Origin: Hyphomicrobiales bacterium
GTDB lineage: Bacteria; Pseudomonadota; Alphaproteobacteria; Rhizobiales; Methyloligellaceae
DNA: 64,000 nt
Assembly: GCA_021775525.1 (NCBI GenBank)
Contig: JAJFHQ010000037.1
Location: forward strand, 1 to 64,000
Direction of reading: 5' to 3'
The position numbers were made by a program, and so were the translations under genes. Shown in pieces: positions 7,295 through 18,066 of this stretch. The stretch's first letter is position 1. Each line of letters starts with the position of its first letter. The notes under the pieces are model-generated. The model ran no database searches. It was given only the letters and a program-made list of their open reading frames with translations, and was not told the origin of the DNA.

Positions 7295-7765
7295 ATGAGG
7301 CATTTTGACCTGACACCCCTATACCGTTCCACCGTCGGCTTTGACCGGCTTGCTTCCCTGATTAACTCAGCCGGGTCGCTTGAAGGCGATACCCCGGCCT
7401 ACCCGCCTTATAATATCGAGCTCATTGGCGAGAACCAGTACCGCATCACTATGGCGGTCGCCGGGTTTGCCGAGAAAGACATCGATATCGAGGCCAAGGA
7501 AAACTCACTGACAGTGCGCGGCGAGCAGACCGGCACATCGGAGAGCGAGGAGAGTGAATATCTCCATCGCGGCATCGCCACGCGCACCTTCGAGCGACGC
7601 TTCCAGCTTGAGGAGCATGTCGAGGTAAAAGGCGCTGCCCTTGAAAACGGGCTTCTGCATATCGACCTCGTACGCGAGATCCCAGAGGCCATGAAGCCCC
7701 GCACCATTTCCATCAATGGCGGCGGCAAAGACGCCAAGGTAATCGAAAACAAATCCAAGTCGTAA
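7295..7765 (+). CDS. Small heat-shock protein (Hsp20/IbpA family)
   Basis: A 156-residue alpha-crystallin-type chaperone that holds unfolding proteins for later refolding by DnaK/ClpB. The crystallin domain spans about residues 36-140, with YRITMAVAGFAEKDIDIEAKENSLTVRGE, the HRGIATRTFERRFQL strand, and the terminal A-x-x-x-G-L-L motif as AALENGLLHIDL. The short C-terminal tail includes PRTISI. ATG 7295 lies 6 bases after AAGGAGGA; a GTG at 7292 is too close. Preceded by a ROSE-like thermometer and followed by a strong terminator, so it is a single-gene heat-shock unit. Confidence 0.93.
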   Translation: MRHFDLTPLYRSTVGFDRLASLINSAGSLEGDTPAYPPYNIELIGENQYRITMAVAGFAEKDIDIEAKENSLTVRGEQTGTSESEESEYLHRGIATRTFERRFQLEEHVEVKGAALENGLLHIDLVREIPEAMKPRTISINGGGKDAKVIENKSKS

Positions 7766-7790
7766 GGCCTGGACCCTCTTGTCTAACTAG

Positions 7791-7825
7791 AACGGGCGCT
7801 TCTGCTGCAGGAGCGCCCGTTTTTG
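7791..7825 (+). terminator. Intrinsic terminator of hsp20
   Basis: ACGGGCGCT pairs with AGCGCCCGT around an 11-nt loop, followed by a T run (TTTTTG). It lies 25 bases after the hsp20 stop and just before the convergent end of the S9 peptidase gene. Confidence 0.9.
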
Positions 7826-7831
7826 TTTCCC

Positions 7832-9769
7832 TCACCTGGGCCAGTGTTGGATTTCAATTTCCGGCAAGGCCTGATCCGGTTCCAGCCCGAGAACGGTCGC
7901 GTAAAAGGCGTATTCACTTTCCAGCACCTCGATGATGGTTTCAGCACTTCGAAACCCGTGCCCCTCGCTGGTAAATTCGCGGGTTGCCACCGGCACACCG
8001 CGCGTGCGCAAGGACCGCACCATGGAGCGGGACTGTTCAGGCGGAACGACCTTGTCTTCCAGACCCTGAAAGAAGATCACCGGACACACGATCTCATCGG
8101 CATGGGTGATGGGAGAACGCTCGGTGAAAACCTCCTTGCAATTGTCCGGCGTGGTGTTGGTGAGGCCATAGAGATACCCACTTTCGAATTTATGGGTGAT
8201 GGCCTGAAGCTGGTTGAGATCTGAAACGCCGTAGGCACAGGCACCGGCGCAAAAAATATCGAGCTTCGCCAGCGCCATCAACACCGTGAAACCGCCCGCG
8301 CTTCCACCCGAGATCAGCAGCCGATCCGGATCAACTTTTCCGCTATCGATCAAGTAATTTGTAAGAGCTGCCACGTCTTCGACGTCACGGATGCCCCATT
8401 GGCCGCTCAATCTCTCACGGTAGGCGCGGCCATAGCCCGTACTGCCGGAATAATCCAGATCGCACACCGCAAAACCCCGGCTGGTCCAGTACTGGATTTT
8501 CAACTTCAGCCCGCGGTCGGCCATGCCCGTCGGCCCGCCATGGACGAACAGGATCAACGGCGGACGCTCATCTTTGGGCACGGCAATGGACGCATTCGCC
8601 GGGGCGTAGAACAGCGCGTAGATCTCTTGCCCACCATTCCTGAAGCGCAGCATTTTCCCTTTTGAAATATCTTCAGTTGCAAGACCCGTATCGCCTGCCG
8701 AGCGCAGGGTCTGGAGTTCGCCATCGGGCCTAATAGCAACAACCGCCGTTGCCGCCGTATCGCTTGCACCAATGAGCGCGATGCCATCCTCGAAAAGGGC
8801 AAGGGAGTCGATGGACCGCAAGTCACTTTCAACAGAAGTTACCTCACCGCTGTTCACGTTGATGAGCGCGAGCCCGGTTTCACCGTCGTCGATGAACACC
8901 GCCGCGATACGCGCCTCGTCCAGCACCGCGTATGACTGCATGCCGAACACCCAATGCGGGCGCATCAGCTCTCCCTTCCCTGTGGCTATTTCCGTGATGC
9001 GGTTGCCATCCCATGCCTGCAACTCACCAAAGCCGCTCTTGTCCCAGACAAAATACAACCGTCCACCAGGCGACCATTCGGGCTGGAACACCGCACTGCC
9101 ATCGCCCCCGGCAATCTTGTGCTCATTGAAGAGCACCCCGTCTTTTCCCAGCTCGGCAACATAAAGCGCCGCACTTTCCCAAGGCATTTCTGGCAAATCC
9201 CAGGCGATCCAGGCAAGCAATCTCCCGTCAGGGCTAACCCGTGGCGAAGCATAAAAATCGTGGCGCCGCGCAACGACAACCGGAGACTGTTGTTCACTGC
9301 CTTCCAGCGCTATGGCGGCGAGGTAATTCTCCGGCAAGTGAGCCCCGGGTTCATGATGCTCCGCAACGGCGATGAGACGAGGCCGGTGCGCATCAAGGCT
9401 CATATCGGCGAACCGGGTATTGGCCTCACATGTCAGCGCGCGTGGCGCATGGCCCGGTGAAATGACATTGATATCCTGGCTGTCCGCCTCGACGAAATAC
9501 ACGTCGCCGTCCGCGGCCAGGTATTCACCACCGCCATATTCATGAACTTTCGAGCGCGCTGAAAAGGGCGGCGGGAGCATCTCTTCTGCTGGTCCTCCCG
9601 GCGTTACGCGCATAATTGCGCCTCGCCCACCTTCATCCGGGCGGCTCTCCGACCAATAGAGGCTCCCCCCTTGGTTTTGCAGCGCGCCAAAGCGTAGCGA
9701 CTTGCCCGCCACTGCTTTCGCGCTCACCTGTGAGCACCAGGTTCCATAGGGTCTAAGTGCGGATGACAT
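7832..9769 (-). CDS. S9 family prolyl-oligopeptidase-type peptidase
   Basis: A 645-residue two-domain serine peptidase. Residues 1-380 look like a beta-propeller/TolB-type N-terminal domain (repeated SPDGRLLAWIAWD, WSPGGRLYFVWD). The C-terminal alpha/beta hydrolase has LFVHGGPTG, the nucleophile GGSAGG, the acid in FQGLEDKVVPP and the His in EGHGFR. The family covers dipeptidyl and acylaminoacyl peptidases acting on short peptides. ATG 9769 (MSSALRPYG) is preferred over the open frame's earlier start at 9811. No signal peptide is seen, so a cytoplasmic enzyme is likely. Divergent from gltB. Confidence 0.9.
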   Translation of the reverse strand: MSSALRPYGTWCSQVSAKAVAGKSLRFGALQNQGGSLYWSESRPDEGGRGAIMRVTPGGPAEEMLPPPFSARSKVHEYGGGEYLAADGDVYFVEADSQDINVISPGHAPRALTCEANTRFADMSLDAHRPRLIAVAEHHEPGAHLPENYLAAIALEGSEQQSPVVVARRHDFYASPRVSPDGRLLAWIAWDLPEMPWESAALYVAELGKDGVLFNEHKIAGGDGSAVFQPEWSPGGRLYFVWDKSGFGELQAWDGNRITEIATGKGELMRPHWVFGMQSYAVLDEARIAAVFIDDGETGLALINVNSGEVTSVESDLRSIDSLALFEDGIALIGASDTAATAVVAIRPDGELQTLRSAGDTGLATEDISKGKMLRFRNGGQEIYALFYAPANASIAVPKDERPPLILFVHGGPTGMADRGLKLKIQYWTSRGFAVCDLDYSGSTGYGRAYRERLSGQWGIRDVEDVAALTNYLIDSGKVDPDRLLISGGSAGGFTVLMALAKLDIFCAGACAYGVSDLNQLQAITHKFESGYLYGLTNTTPDNCKEVFTERSPITHADEIVCPVIFFQGLEDKVVPPEQSRSMVRSLRTRGVPVATREFTSEGHGFRSAETIIEVLESEYAFYATVLGLEPDQALPEIEIQHWPR

Positions 9770-9937
9770 GGACGCTCTATAACCGGTGGGATGTACACAC
9801 GTCGAGACCATACAAGAGCCGTGTAAAGTCTTGCTTCATTCAATAGCTTGTGTCGCCATGGCAAATCTGGCATTTTGAGCTTGCAATAGGACAGTGTTGC
9901 TGTCCCTTTGCACCCGGGCGCTGGTCCGATTGCGGCA

Positions 9938-9962
9938 GTTTCCACCCTCATACGGTGGAAAC
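9938..9962 (+). promoter_or_regulatory. Hairpin in the gltB leader
   Basis: GTTTCCACC and GGTGGAAAC form a perfect 9-bp stem with a 7-nt loop, 155 bases upstream of the gltB start, in a 347-base region between the divergent S9 peptidase and gltB. The rest of that region contains promoters by inference and no recognisable gene. I could not match the hairpin to a known riboswitch. Confidence 0.4.
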
Positions 9963-10116
9963 CCTGGACGTGCAGCAGCCTGAAGGCGGGGAATGCGGAC
10001 CGCCGGGCATATGGCCCCAGATGCAGTTTTGCACGCACGCTCCCGCCAAAAAGGCGTTTCGGAGATGCGCGCGGGCTGCGCCAAGGGGCAACAAAGTTGA
10101 AGGGCGGGAGCAGGTA

Positions 10117-13100
10117 ATGACGTTGAGGACCACGCGCGAAAGACAAACACGGCCAGGCCTCTATGACCCGGCCCTGGACCATGACGCCTGTGGCGTCGGC
10201 TTTGTCGCGCACCTCAAAGACAAGAAATCCCACGATATCATCGTCAAAGGCATCCAGATCCTGGAAAACCTTGAACATCGCGGTGCGACCGGAGCCGATC
10301 CGCGCGCCGGTGATGGCGCGGGTATGCTCGTGCAGATTCCACACGCATTCTTGAGCGAGGAATGCTCAAAGCTGGGCTTCGACCTTCCTGCATCCGGACA
10401 TTATGGCGTCGGGCATATATTTATGCCGCACGACACCGACTTGCGCGATCACTGCCGCGAAGTGGTCGAGCGCGCTATACTGGACGAAGGCTACGATGTC
10501 CTAGGCTGGCGAGAGGTTCCTGTCGACAACAGCTGCCTGTCAAAGCCTGTCATCAAAACCGAGCCAGCCCACGAGCAGGTGTTCATCGGCAGGCATGAAG
10601 ACAGCACCGATGAAACCTATTTCGAGCGCCATCTCTATATTTTGCGCAAGGTCATATCCAATACGGTCTTCGGAGAAACTGAAGGCCGCGACAATGGCTT
10701 CTATATCGTCTCCATGTCTTGCCGCACACTCGTCTACAAGGGCATGTTCCTCGCAGACCAGCTCGGACCCTATTACAAGGATCTGTCGGACGAGCGCTTT
10801 GTATCCGCACTCGCGCTCGTACATCAGCGCTTTTCAACAAACACCTTCCCGTCATGGAAGTTGGCGCATCCCTTCCGCATGATTGCCCATAATGGCGAGA
10901 TCAACACGCTGCGCGGCAACGTCAACTGGATGGCCGCACGCCAGGCAAGCGTGGCTTCTCCTCTGTTTGGAGATGATATCTCGAAGCTCTGGCCTATCTC
11001 CTATGAAGGCCAATCGGATACGGCCTGCTTCGACAATGCGTTGGAGTTCCTGGTGCAGGGCGGCTACAGCCTCGCCCATGCGGCGATGATGCTGATCCCG
11101 GAAGCCTGGGCCGGCAATCCGCTGATGGATGAGAAACGCCGCGCATTTTACGAATATCACGCGGCCCTCATGGAGCCGTGGGATGGTCCGGCAGGCGTTG
11201 CTTTCACTGATGGCCTTCAGATCGGGGCCACGCTCGACCGCAACGGGCTGCGGCCCGCGCGCTATTTCGTTACCAGCGACGATCTCGTCGTCATGGCATC
11301 GGAAGCCGGCGTTTTGCCCATGCCGGAAGAAACAATCATTCGCAAATGGCGGCTGCAGCCAGGTAAGATGCTGCTAATCGATCTGCAAAAGGGACGCATC
11401 GTTTCCGATGAAGAGATCAAGGCAGAGCTTGCCAACTCTCACCCGTACCAGACATGGCTCGACAAGGGACAAATCCGTGTACGCGACCTGCCCAATGCCT
11501 GCGTGTTGCCCCAGCGCACCAATGTCTCCCTGCTCGACCGGCAGCAGGCCTTTGGCTACACCCAGGAAAGCCTGAAATTCCTGATGGGTCCCATGGCGTA
11601 TATGGGACAGGAAGCCATTGGTTCCATGGGAACGGACACGCCGATCTCCGCGCTTTCAAGCCGCCCGAAACTGCTGCACACCTATTTCAAGCAGAACTTC
11701 GCGCAAGTGACCAACCCTCCGATCGACCCGATCCGCGAAGAGTTGGTGATGTCGCTGGTGAGCTTCATCGGCCCGCGCCCGAACCTTCTCGACCTCAAGG
11801 GGACCTCGAAGCTGAAGCGCCTGGAGGTGTCGCAGCCCATCCTCGACAATGACCGGCTGGAAAAAATCCGCATGATCGGCGAGATCGAGGACAATGATTT
11901 CCGCACCACCACACTCGACATTACCTACGACGCCGAAACCGGCGCGAAAGGCATGGAGCCGGCATTGGATCGGCTTTGCAAGGAAGCAGAACAGGCTGTT
12001 GGCGATGGATACAACATCATCATTCTGTCGGACCGGGGGCTCAGCGCCGAAGCAGTTCCCATCCCCTCGCTGCTGGCGACGGCCGCCGTCCATCACCACC
12101 TGATCCGCAAGGGCCTGCGCACCTCCGTTGGCATTGTCGTCGAGACCGGCGAAGCCAACGAGATAAACCAGTTCTGCACCCTGGCGGGTTATGGCGCTGA
12201 AGCCATCAATCCCTACCTGGCGTTTGAGACGCTGGAGACCATGGCCGACGATCTTGAGGAGGACCTCACCCGCGAAGAGGCGATCAAGAATTACATCAAG
12301 GCAATCGACAAGGGGCTCCTGAAGGTCATGTCCAAAATGGGCATCTCCACTTACCAGTCTTATTGCGGCGCGCAGATTTTTGACGCGGTTGGCCTGCACG
12401 GTGATTTCATCGACCAGTATTTCACCGGTACCCACAGCCAGGTCGAGGGCGTTGGTCTCATTGAGATCGCCCGCGAGACCGTCGAGCGCCACCGGCTGGC
12501 ATTTTCAGATGCCCCCATCTACCGAAATGCCCTTGATGTCGGCGGTGAATACGCATTTCGCATTCGCGGCGAGTCCCACTCATGGACCTCCGATACGGTT
12601 GCGGACCTGCAACATGCCGTACGCGGGAATCAGCCTGACAAATATGCAGACTATGCAAAGCGCATTAATGAACAGGACCGCCAGTTGATGACCATCCGGG
12701 GCATGTTCAAGATCCAGAATGCCGATGAGATGGGGCGCAAACCTGTAAAACTCGACGAGGTGGAGCCAGCCGCTGAAATCGTCAAGCGCTTTGCCACCGG
12801 CGCCATGTCCTTCGGGTCTATCTCACGCGAAGCGCACACCACGCTAGCCGTTGCAATGAACCGGCTCAAGGCCAAGTCCAACACCGGCGAAGGCGGTGAA
12901 GAAAGCGACCGTTTCGAACCAATGCCGAATGGCGACTCCATGCGCTCGGCCATTAAGCAGGTGGCATCGGGACGTTTCGGCGTCACGACCGAGTACCTGG
13001 TCAATTCGGACATGATGCAGATAAAGATGGCGCAAGGGGCCAAGCCCGGTGAAGGCGGACAGCTTCCGGGACACAAGGTTGATGCGGTTATCGCCAAGGT

Positions 13101-14799
13101 GCGCCATTCGACGCCTGGCGTCGGGTTGATCTCACCGCCGCCGCACCATGATATCTATTCCATCGAGGACCTGGCGCAGTTGATTTTCGATCTGAAAAAC
13201 GTCAACCCGGCGGGTGATGTTTCCGTCAAGCTCGTGTCAGAGGTTGGAGTGGGTACGGTGGCTGCTGGCGTCGCCAAAGCGCGTGCCGACCATGTGACCA
13301 TCTCCGGCTTCGAGGGCGGCACAGGAGCCAGCCCCCTCACCTCCATCAAGCATGCAGGTAGCCCTTGGGAAATCGGCCTGGCCGAAACCCACCAGACGCT
13401 TGTGGAAAATCGCCTGAGAGGCCGCATTGCCGTGCAAGTGGATGGAGGGCTGCGCACCGGGCGTGACGTGATTGTCGGCGCACTGCTGGGCGCGGACGAG
13501 TTTGGCTTTTCGACAGCACCGCTGATAGCGACCGGCTGTTTGATGATGCGAAAATGTCACCTCAACACCTGCCCCGTGGGGATTGCCACACAGGATCCGG
13601 TTCTGCGCAAGCGGTTCACCGGCACACCCGAGCATGTCATCAACTATTTCTTCTTCGTGGCCGAAGAAGTGCGCGGGATGATGGCAGAGATGGGCTTCAA
13701 ATCGGTCAATGAGATGATTGGCCAGACCCAGTGGTTGAACAAGCAAGAGGCCATCGACCATTGGAAAGCTGAAGGTCTCGAATTCACACGGCTGTTCCAC
13801 AAACCCGAAATGCCGGACGGTGTTGCTCTCTATAATTGCGAGCGGCAAACCCATCACATCGACAAGATCCTCGACCGCGAATTCATCAGACAAGCCAAGC
13901 CCGCCCTTGAAAATGGCAGCGCGGTGCGCATGGACTTTGAAATCAACAACACCAACCGGACAGCGGGGGCCATGCTCTCAGGCGAAATCGCCAAGCGCTA
14001 CGGCCATGAAGGATTACCGGAAGACACGATCCACATCGCGCTCAAGGGCACGGCCGGGCAGAGTTTTGGCGCGTGGCTCAGTTCAGGGATCACGCTCGAT
14101 CTTGAAGGCGAAGCCAATGACTATGTGGGCAAGGGCCTGTCGGGCGGGCGCATCGTGGTCCGGCCGCCTGCAAACAGCGGTATCGTGCCCGAAGACAGCA
14201 TCATCGTCGGCAACACCGTGCTGTACGGGGCCGTCAACGGCGAGTGCTATTTCCGCGGCATCGCGGGCGAACGTTTTGCGGTGCGCAACTCCGGCGCTGT
14301 GGCCGTTGTTGAAGGCACCGGCGATCATGGCTGCGAATACATGACCGGTGGCGTGATCGTCGTTATAGGCCAGACGGGACGCAACTTTGCCGCCGGTATG
14401 TCTGGCGGTATCGCTTATGTGCTGGACGAGGGCGGTGATTTCGAGCGCCGCTGCAACATGGCAATGGTCGACCTGGAGCCGGTGTCGGAACATAGCGAGC
14501 GCATGGAGCGGCTCGCCCATCAGGGACCTGACCTGCAGAGCCATGGACTGGTTGATGTCATGAGCGACATGAGCCGGTTCGATTCTGAGCGCCTGCGCCA
14601 ACTCATTGAAAACCACCTGCATTACACCGGGTCCGCACGTGCGAAGGACATCCTCGACAACTGGGATGCCTCGTTGGCGAATTTCGTGAAGATCATGCCG
14701 GTCGAATATCGGCGCGCATTGCAAGAAATGACCAAGCATCAAGAAGCCGACAATACGGGTCTCGACGCACTCGCAATCGGCCTGCGCGGGGGAAAGTAG
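10117..14799 (+). CDS. gltB: Glutamate synthase (NADPH) large subunit
   Basis: A 1560-residue GOGAT large subunit, of usual length. It makes glutamate from 2-oxoglutarate and ammonia channelled from glutamine. The Ntn-type glutaminase domain starts at Cys25 in [15 protein letters not shown] after a short propeptide. The central and FMN-binding synthase domains follow. The iron-sulfur cysteines lie in [15 protein letters not shown], and a C-terminal GXGXG beta-helix domain is visible ([26 protein letters not shown]). ATG 10117 is chosen, preceded by GGGAG/CAGG; the upstream open frame to 9850 lacks family sequence. Four bases separate it from gltD. Regulation probably responds to nitrogen status, but no NtrC site was identified. 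Confidence 0.97.
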   Translation: MTLRTTRERQTRPGLYDPALDHDACGVGFVAHLKDKKSHDIIVKGIQILENLEHRGATGADPRAGDGAGMLVQIPHAFLSEECSKLGFDLPASGHYGVGHIFMPHDTDLRDHCREVVERAILDEGYDVLGWREVPVDNSCLSKPVIKTEPAHEQVFIGRHEDSTDETYFERHLYILRKVISNTVFGETEGRDNGFYIVSMSCRTLVYKGMFLADQLGPYYKDLSDERFVSALALVHQRFSTNTFPSWKLAHPFRMIAHNGEINTLRGNVNWMAARQASVASPLFGDDISKLWPISYEGQSDTACFDNALEFLVQGGYSLAHAAMMLIPEAWAGNPLMDEKRRAFYEYHAALMEPWDGPAGVAFTDGLQIGATLDRNGLRPARYFVTSDDLVVMASEAGVLPMPEETIIRKWRLQPGKMLLIDLQKGRIVSDEEIKAELANSHPYQTWLDKGQIRVRDLPNACVLPQRTNVSLLDRQQAFGYTQESLKFLMGPMAYMGQEAIGSMGTDTPISALSSRPKLLHTYFKQNFAQVTNPPIDPIREELVMSLVSFIGPRPNLLDLKGTSKLKRLEVSQPILDNDRLEKIRMIGEIEDNDFRTTTLDITYDAETGAKGMEPALDRLCKEAEQAVGDGYNIIILSDRGLSAEAVPIPSLLATAAVHHHLIRKGLRTSVGIVVETGEANEINQFCTLAGYGAEAINPYLAFETLETMADDLEEDLTREEAIKNYIKAIDKGLLKVMSKMGISTYQSYCGAQIFDAVGLHGDFIDQYFTGTHSQVEGVGLIEIARETVERHRLAFSDAPIYRNALDVGGEYAFRIRGESHSWTSDTVADLQHAVRGNQPDKYADYAKRINEQDRQLMTIRGMFKIQNADEMGRKPVKLDEVEPAAEIVKRFATGAMSFGSISREAHTTLAVAMNRLKAKSNTGEGGEESDRFEPMPNGDSMRSAIKQVASGRFGVTTEYLVNSDMMQIKMAQGAKPGEGGQLPGHKVDAVIAKVRHSTPGVGLISPPPHHDIYSIEDLAQLIFDLKNVNPAGDVSVKLVSEVGVGTVAAGVAKARADHVTISGFEGGTGASPLTSIKHAGSPWEIGLAETHQTLVENRLRGRIAVQVDGGLRTGRDVIVGALLGADEFGFSTAPLIATGCLMMRKCHLNTCPVGIATQDPVLRKRFTGTPEHVINYFFFVAEEVRGMMAEMGFKSVNEMIGQTQWLNKQEAIDHWKAEGLEFTRLFHKPEMPDGVALYNCERQTHHIDKILDREFIRQAKPALENGSAVRMDFEINNTNRTAGAMLSGEIAKRYGHEGLPEDTIHIALKGTAGQSFGAWLSSGITLDLEGEANDYVGKGLSGGRIVVRPPANSGIVPEDSIIVGNTVLYGAVNGECYFRGIAGERFAVRNSGAVAVVEGTGDHGCEYMTGGVIVVIGQTGRNFAAGMSGGIAYVLDEGGDFERRCNMAMVDLEPVSEHSERMERLAHQGPDLQSHGLVDVMSDMSRFDSERLRQLIENHLHYTGSARAKDILDNWDASLANFVKIMPVEYRRALQEMTKHQEADNTGLDALAIGLRGGK

Positions 14800-14802
14800 C
14801 CC

Positions 14803-16221
14803 ATGGGTAAGGTAACGGGGTTCCTGGAGATTGACCGCCAGGACAGGACATATCGCCCGGCCGGGGATCGTGTCCGCAATTATGATGAATTTGTCATCCC
14901 GCTGGATGAACCAAGCGTCAAGCGCCAGGCGGCACGATGCATGGATTGCGGCATTCCCTATTGCCATACCGGCTGCCCGGTCAACAACCAGATCCCCGAC
15001 TGGAACGACCTGGTTTACAACGACGACTGGGAAGAGGCCGCACGCAATCTCTATTCGACCAACAACTTCCCCGAGATCACGGGCCGAGTCTGCCCCGCGC
15101 CTTGCGAGGAAGCCTGCACGCTGAACATCGACAACGCGCCCGTAACCATCAAGACCATAGAGTGCGCCATTGCCGACAGGGCCCTGGAACAGGGGTGGGT
15201 CGTCCCAATTCCGCCAGAGGAGAAAACTGGCAAGCGTGTCGCGATCGTAGGATCCGGCCCAGCCGGCATGGCGGCGGCGCAACAGCTCGCCCGCGCCGGC
15301 CATGACGTTCATGTCTATGAAAAGCACGCCAAGACCGGCGGACTACTGCGATACGGCATCCCTGATTTCAAGATGGAGAAGTGCATCATCGACACCCGTG
15401 TAGTGCAGATGGAAGCCGAAGGCGTGACCTTCCACTACGGCGTAAATGTCGGTGTCGATATGAGCGTGGAAACCTTGGAGAGCGACCATAACGCTGTGCT
15501 GCTCGCGGGCGGTGCGGAAGCCCCCCGGGATTTACCCGTTGAAGGCCGCGAGCTTGAGGGCGTGCATTTCGCCATGGACTTCCTGCCGCAGCAGAACCGC
15601 CGTGTATCGAGCGAGCCTCTAGGCAACGTGGAACCCATCCTCGCGACAGGCAAGCATGTACTGGTGATAGGCGGCGGCGACACGGGTTCGGACTGTATCG
15701 GCACGTCATTCCGCCAGGGTGCGCTTTCGGTCACGCAGCTTGAGATCATGCCAAAGCCTCCCGAACACGAGGACAAGTCCCTGATCTGGCCTCACTGGCC
15801 ACTGAAAATGCGCACATCCTCCAGCCAGGCCGAAGGTGCCGAGCGCGACTGGAGTGTGATGACCACCAAGCTCACCGGCAAGAACGGCAAACTCGAGAAG
15901 CTGCACTGCGTGCGGATTGACGATGAGATGAAACCGGTCAAGGGCAGCGACTTTGAACTTCGAGCCGAGCTCGTCCTGCTGGCAATGGGCTTCGTGCACC
16001 CGGTGCATGAGGGCATGATTGAGGCTTTGAAGGTGGAGCTCGATCCACACGGCAATGTGCTTGCCGATGAGGTCAGTTATCAGACGTCACGGAAGAAGGT
16101 ATTTGCAGCAGGAGACATGCGCCGCGGACAATCACTCATCGTCTGGGCCATCCGCGAGGGACGCCAGGCAGCCAATGCCATTGATGCCTTCCTGATGGGC
16201 TGGAGCGATCTGCCGAGGTAA
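14803..16221 (+). CDS. gltD: Glutamate synthase (NADPH) small subunit
   Basis: A 472-residue GOGAT beta subunit that passes electrons from NADPH through FAD and two [4Fe-4S] clusters to GltB. N-terminal cysteines are in [19 protein letters not shown] and [14 protein letters not shown]. The FAD site is [20 protein letters not shown] and the NADPH site is [17 protein letters not shown]. The C-terminal [20 protein letters not shown] block closes the FAD domain. It starts 4 bases after gltB, so the two are co-transcribed. Its last nine codons and stop have a diverged look-alike at 20409-20438, beyond the neighbouring three-gene operon. Confidence 0.97.
   Translation: MGKVTGFLEIDRQDRTYRPAGDRVRNYDEFVIPLDEPSVKRQAARCMDCGIPYCHTGCPVNNQIPDWNDLVYNDDWEEAARNLYSTNNFPEITGRVCPAPCEEACTLNIDNAPVTIKTIECAIADRALEQGWVVPIPPEEKTGKRVAIVGSGPAGMAAAQQLARAGHDVHVYEKHAKTGGLLRYGIPDFKMEKCIIDTRVVQMEAEGVTFHYGVNVGVDMSVETLESDHNAVLLAGGAEAPRDLPVEGRELEGVHFAMDFLPQQNRRVSSEPLGNVEPILATGKHVLVIGGGDTGSDCIGTSFRQGALSVTQLEIMPKPPEHEDKSLIWPHWPLKMRTSSSQAEGAERDWSVMTTKLTGKNGKLEKLHCVRIDDEMKPVKGSDFELRAELVLLAMGFVHPVHEGMIEALKVELDPHGNVLADEVSYQTSRKKVFAAGDMRRGQSLIVWAIREGRQAANAIDAFLMGWSDLPR
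16192..16221 (+). repeat. gltD 3'-end segment, left copy of an imperfect direct repeat
   Basis: The last nine sense codons and stop of gltD (from CTGATGGGC to the stop). A 30-base segment at 20409-20438 matches it at 25 of 30 positions, in the same orientation and keeping the frame and the stop. The pair brackets the three-gene channel/Sel1 operon. Confidence 0.45.
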
Positions 16222-16255
16222 CTCTCTCCCCACACGGATATGATGGCCTTCAACA

Positions 16256-16423
16256 TTGCTGTTTGAAGACCTATGCCGAGGAGCAGAGGTTATCGGTCCG
16301 GGCAGATACGACCTCAAAGCGTCGAACCACAAGAACAAGGGGTGCATTTTCCGGGTCAATATCGACACCGGTATCTGCTGGTTACGCAATGGCAAGGTCG
16401 TCTGCTCAGCTCCGGCGAGATAG
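16256..16423 (+). CDS. Possible short ORF or gene remnant after gltD
   Basis: A 55-codon open frame from TTG 16256 to TAG 16421-16423 ends two bases before the convergent stop of the Sel1-repeat gene. Its second half reads GPGRYDLKAS, then FRVNIDTGICWLRNGKVVCS. This resembles the C-terminal pattern (GRY-x-hydrophobic, then FRxDTxTGxxWxL) of small Rhizobiales proteins that I know only as uncharacterised. No convincing start or ribosome site is visible, so it may be the 3' remnant of a lost gene. Confidence 0.3.
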   Translation: MLFEDLCRGAEVIGPGRYDLKASNHKNKGCIFRVNIDTGICWLRNGKVVCSAPAR

Positions 16424-16425
16424 GT

Positions 16426-18066
16426 TTATCTCATCCTTTCAGGCTGCACTTTACCTGTGGCGTCGTAGTTGATGTTTCTGCTGCGCAGCGCCTTTTGCGC
16501 GGGCTTGTCGCCTTGGGCGGCAGCTTTGGCTAACCACGAGACGCCTTCTTCAAAATTCTTCGTGACGCCACGGCCTTTGAGTAGGAAATTGCCTAACTGG
16601 CGCTGCGCCACGCTGTTGCCCTGCATCGCGGATTTCCTGAAAAGGTCTGCGGCCAGAGCGTAATTTCTCGTAATGCCGGAACCGCCTTTCGATAGTAGGA
16701 ATGCCAGATTTGCCTGCGCATAATGGTTTCCGAGATCAGCAGCTTTTGCGTACCAGATGCCGGCTTGCCGCTTGTTCCGCTGAACACCGTTACCATTCTC
16801 ATGCATCAGACCAATGACGTTCATCGACAATGCATGATTTTGCGCCGCCGCCTTTTCAAGCCAATAGAGCGCCTGTACATAGTTTTTGTCGATACCGGTC
16901 CCGTTGCGGAACGCGTTGCCCAAATTATACTGCGCTGAGGAAAAGCCCTTTTTTGCGGCCTTCTCATACCAGAACAGCGCCTCGGACTCGTTCTTCGTCG
17001 TGCCGCGACCACCTGACAGCATGACTCCGAGGAAATTTTCGCCCAACGCGAGCCCCTGCTCGGCTGATTTGCGAACCCATTTGATCGCCTCGACATCATT
17101 GCGAGATGTGCCGACGCCATTGGTCATCATCCGGCCTACGGCGTTCTGTGCTGCCGCGTATCCCTGTTCGGCTGATTTCAGATAAAAAGTGTATGCCTTT
17201 TTCGTATCCTTCGGCACACCCCTGCCACGCTCAAGAACCCAAGCGTAATTATATTGCCCCGTTGCGTGCCCGGTCTCTGCAGACTTGCGGTACCAATCCG
17301 CGCCTTGAATATCGTCGCGCGGAAGGCCTTGGCCTGCCAGCAAGAGATTGCCGAGATTGTTCATTGCGCGGGACTCGCCCAGTTCCGCTGCGCGCTGGTA
17401 GAGCTTCGCTGCATCCAGCGGGCTTTCTTGTATACCCAGACCAAGGTGCAGCATCTTGGCCTTCAAAAATATCGCTGCGGGTTCGCCAGCCTCAATTAAT
17501 GGTTCTGCCTGCTTCCAGGCCTTGGCGTAGTCCTTGCTGTCAAACGCGCTGGTCAAATCCTTTAATTCTGCTTTACGCAAATCACTGCCCGGTTTGGTGT
17601 TATCACCGTCCGGTTTCTTGTCAGTGTTATCGGATTGAGTGTCGGTATCCGTTTTCGGTTTTTCGTCTTCTTTGGCCGGCTGTTTTTTATCCGCGGACGC
17701 GTCGTCAGGTGACTTGTTGTCTTGTGGTTTGTCGTCTTCCGTCTTGTCCTTGTCTGTGAGAGTTGCGACTGACTGCTTTTCGCCTTCTGTCTTTTCAGCC
17801 GGTGTCTCCGGCCCAGATGAAAGGCCCCAGAACCCGACCAGTCCAAGGGCAAGTGCGCCAGCTGCACCCAGTGCAATCGTCTTGGAATTCAGTGAAGGTT
17901 TGGCGGCTGATGGGACCGCAGTCTTTGCTTTGCCGTTTTCCGCTACTTCCTTCGCTCGCCCCTTCTCCTTCTTTGTTTCTGCAGGAACGGCACCGCATTC
18001 AGGGCATGCGTCATGCTTGTCGCGATCATATACATGCCCCTCTATGCAGCGGATCAGCGTGCTCAT
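16426..18066 (-). CDS. Zinc-ribbon, membrane, Sel1-repeat protein
   Basis: A 546-residue protein. Residues 1-27 carry a zinc-ribbon-like signature (RCIEGHVYD, then CPECG), a form I associate with FHA- or kinase-linked bacterial stress proteins. One transmembrane helix follows at about 62-82 (TIALGAAGALALGLVGFWGL). A long acidic, Asp/Lys-rich linker runs to about 165. The rest is a tandem of about ten Sel1-like repeats (AAxLYQRAAELGESRAMNNLG type) that form an alpha-solenoid for protein contacts. Its start overlaps the stop of the coiled-coil gene by ATGA, so translation is coupled. The solenoid probably faces the periplasm and the ribbon the cytoplasm. Third gene of a channel operon; function unknown. 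Confidence 0.85.
   Translation of the reverse strand: MSTLIRCIEGHVYDRDKHDACPECGAVPAETKKEKGRAKEVAENGKAKTAVPSAAKPSLNSKTIALGAAGALALGLVGFWGLSSGPETPAEKTEGEKQSVATLTDKDKTEDDKPQDNKSPDDASADKKQPAKEDEKPKTDTDTQSDNTDKKPDGDNTKPGSDLRKAELKDLTSAFDSKDYAKAWKQAEPLIEAGEPAAIFLKAKMLHLGLGIQESPLDAAKLYQRAAELGESRAMNNLGNLLLAGQGLPRDDIQGADWYRKSAETGHATGQYNYAWVLERGRGVPKDTKKAYTFYLKSAEQGYAAAQNAVGRMMTNGVGTSRNDVEAIKWVRKSAEQGLALGENFLGVMLSGGRGTTKNESEALFWYEKAAKKGFSSAQYNLGNAFRNGTGIDKNYVQALYWLEKAAAQNHALSMNVIGLMHENGNGVQRNKRQAGIWYAKAADLGNHYAQANLAFLLSKGGSGITRNYALAADLFRKSAMQGNSVAQRQLGNFLLKGRGVTKNFEEGVSWLAKAAAQGDKPAQKALRSRNINYDATGKVQPERMR

Noticed and set aside
9901-10060. Cobalamin or glutamine riboswitch before gltB
   Set aside because: I looked for a B12 box and other conserved cores and did not find them; only one hairpin is clear.
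9850-10116. N-terminal extension of GltB
   Set aside because: The added 89 codons lack GOGAT sequence; the start at 10117 has a ribosome site and gives a normal short propeptide before the catalytic Cys.
11656-12492. 278-codon minus-strand frame inside gltB
   Set aside because: It is antisense to conserved GltB domains with no ribosome site or family motif.
14083-15327. 414-codon minus-strand frame across the gltB/gltD junction
   Set aside because: It lies wholly antisense to two well-supported genes and has no family sequence; GC-rich antisense frames of this kind are common.
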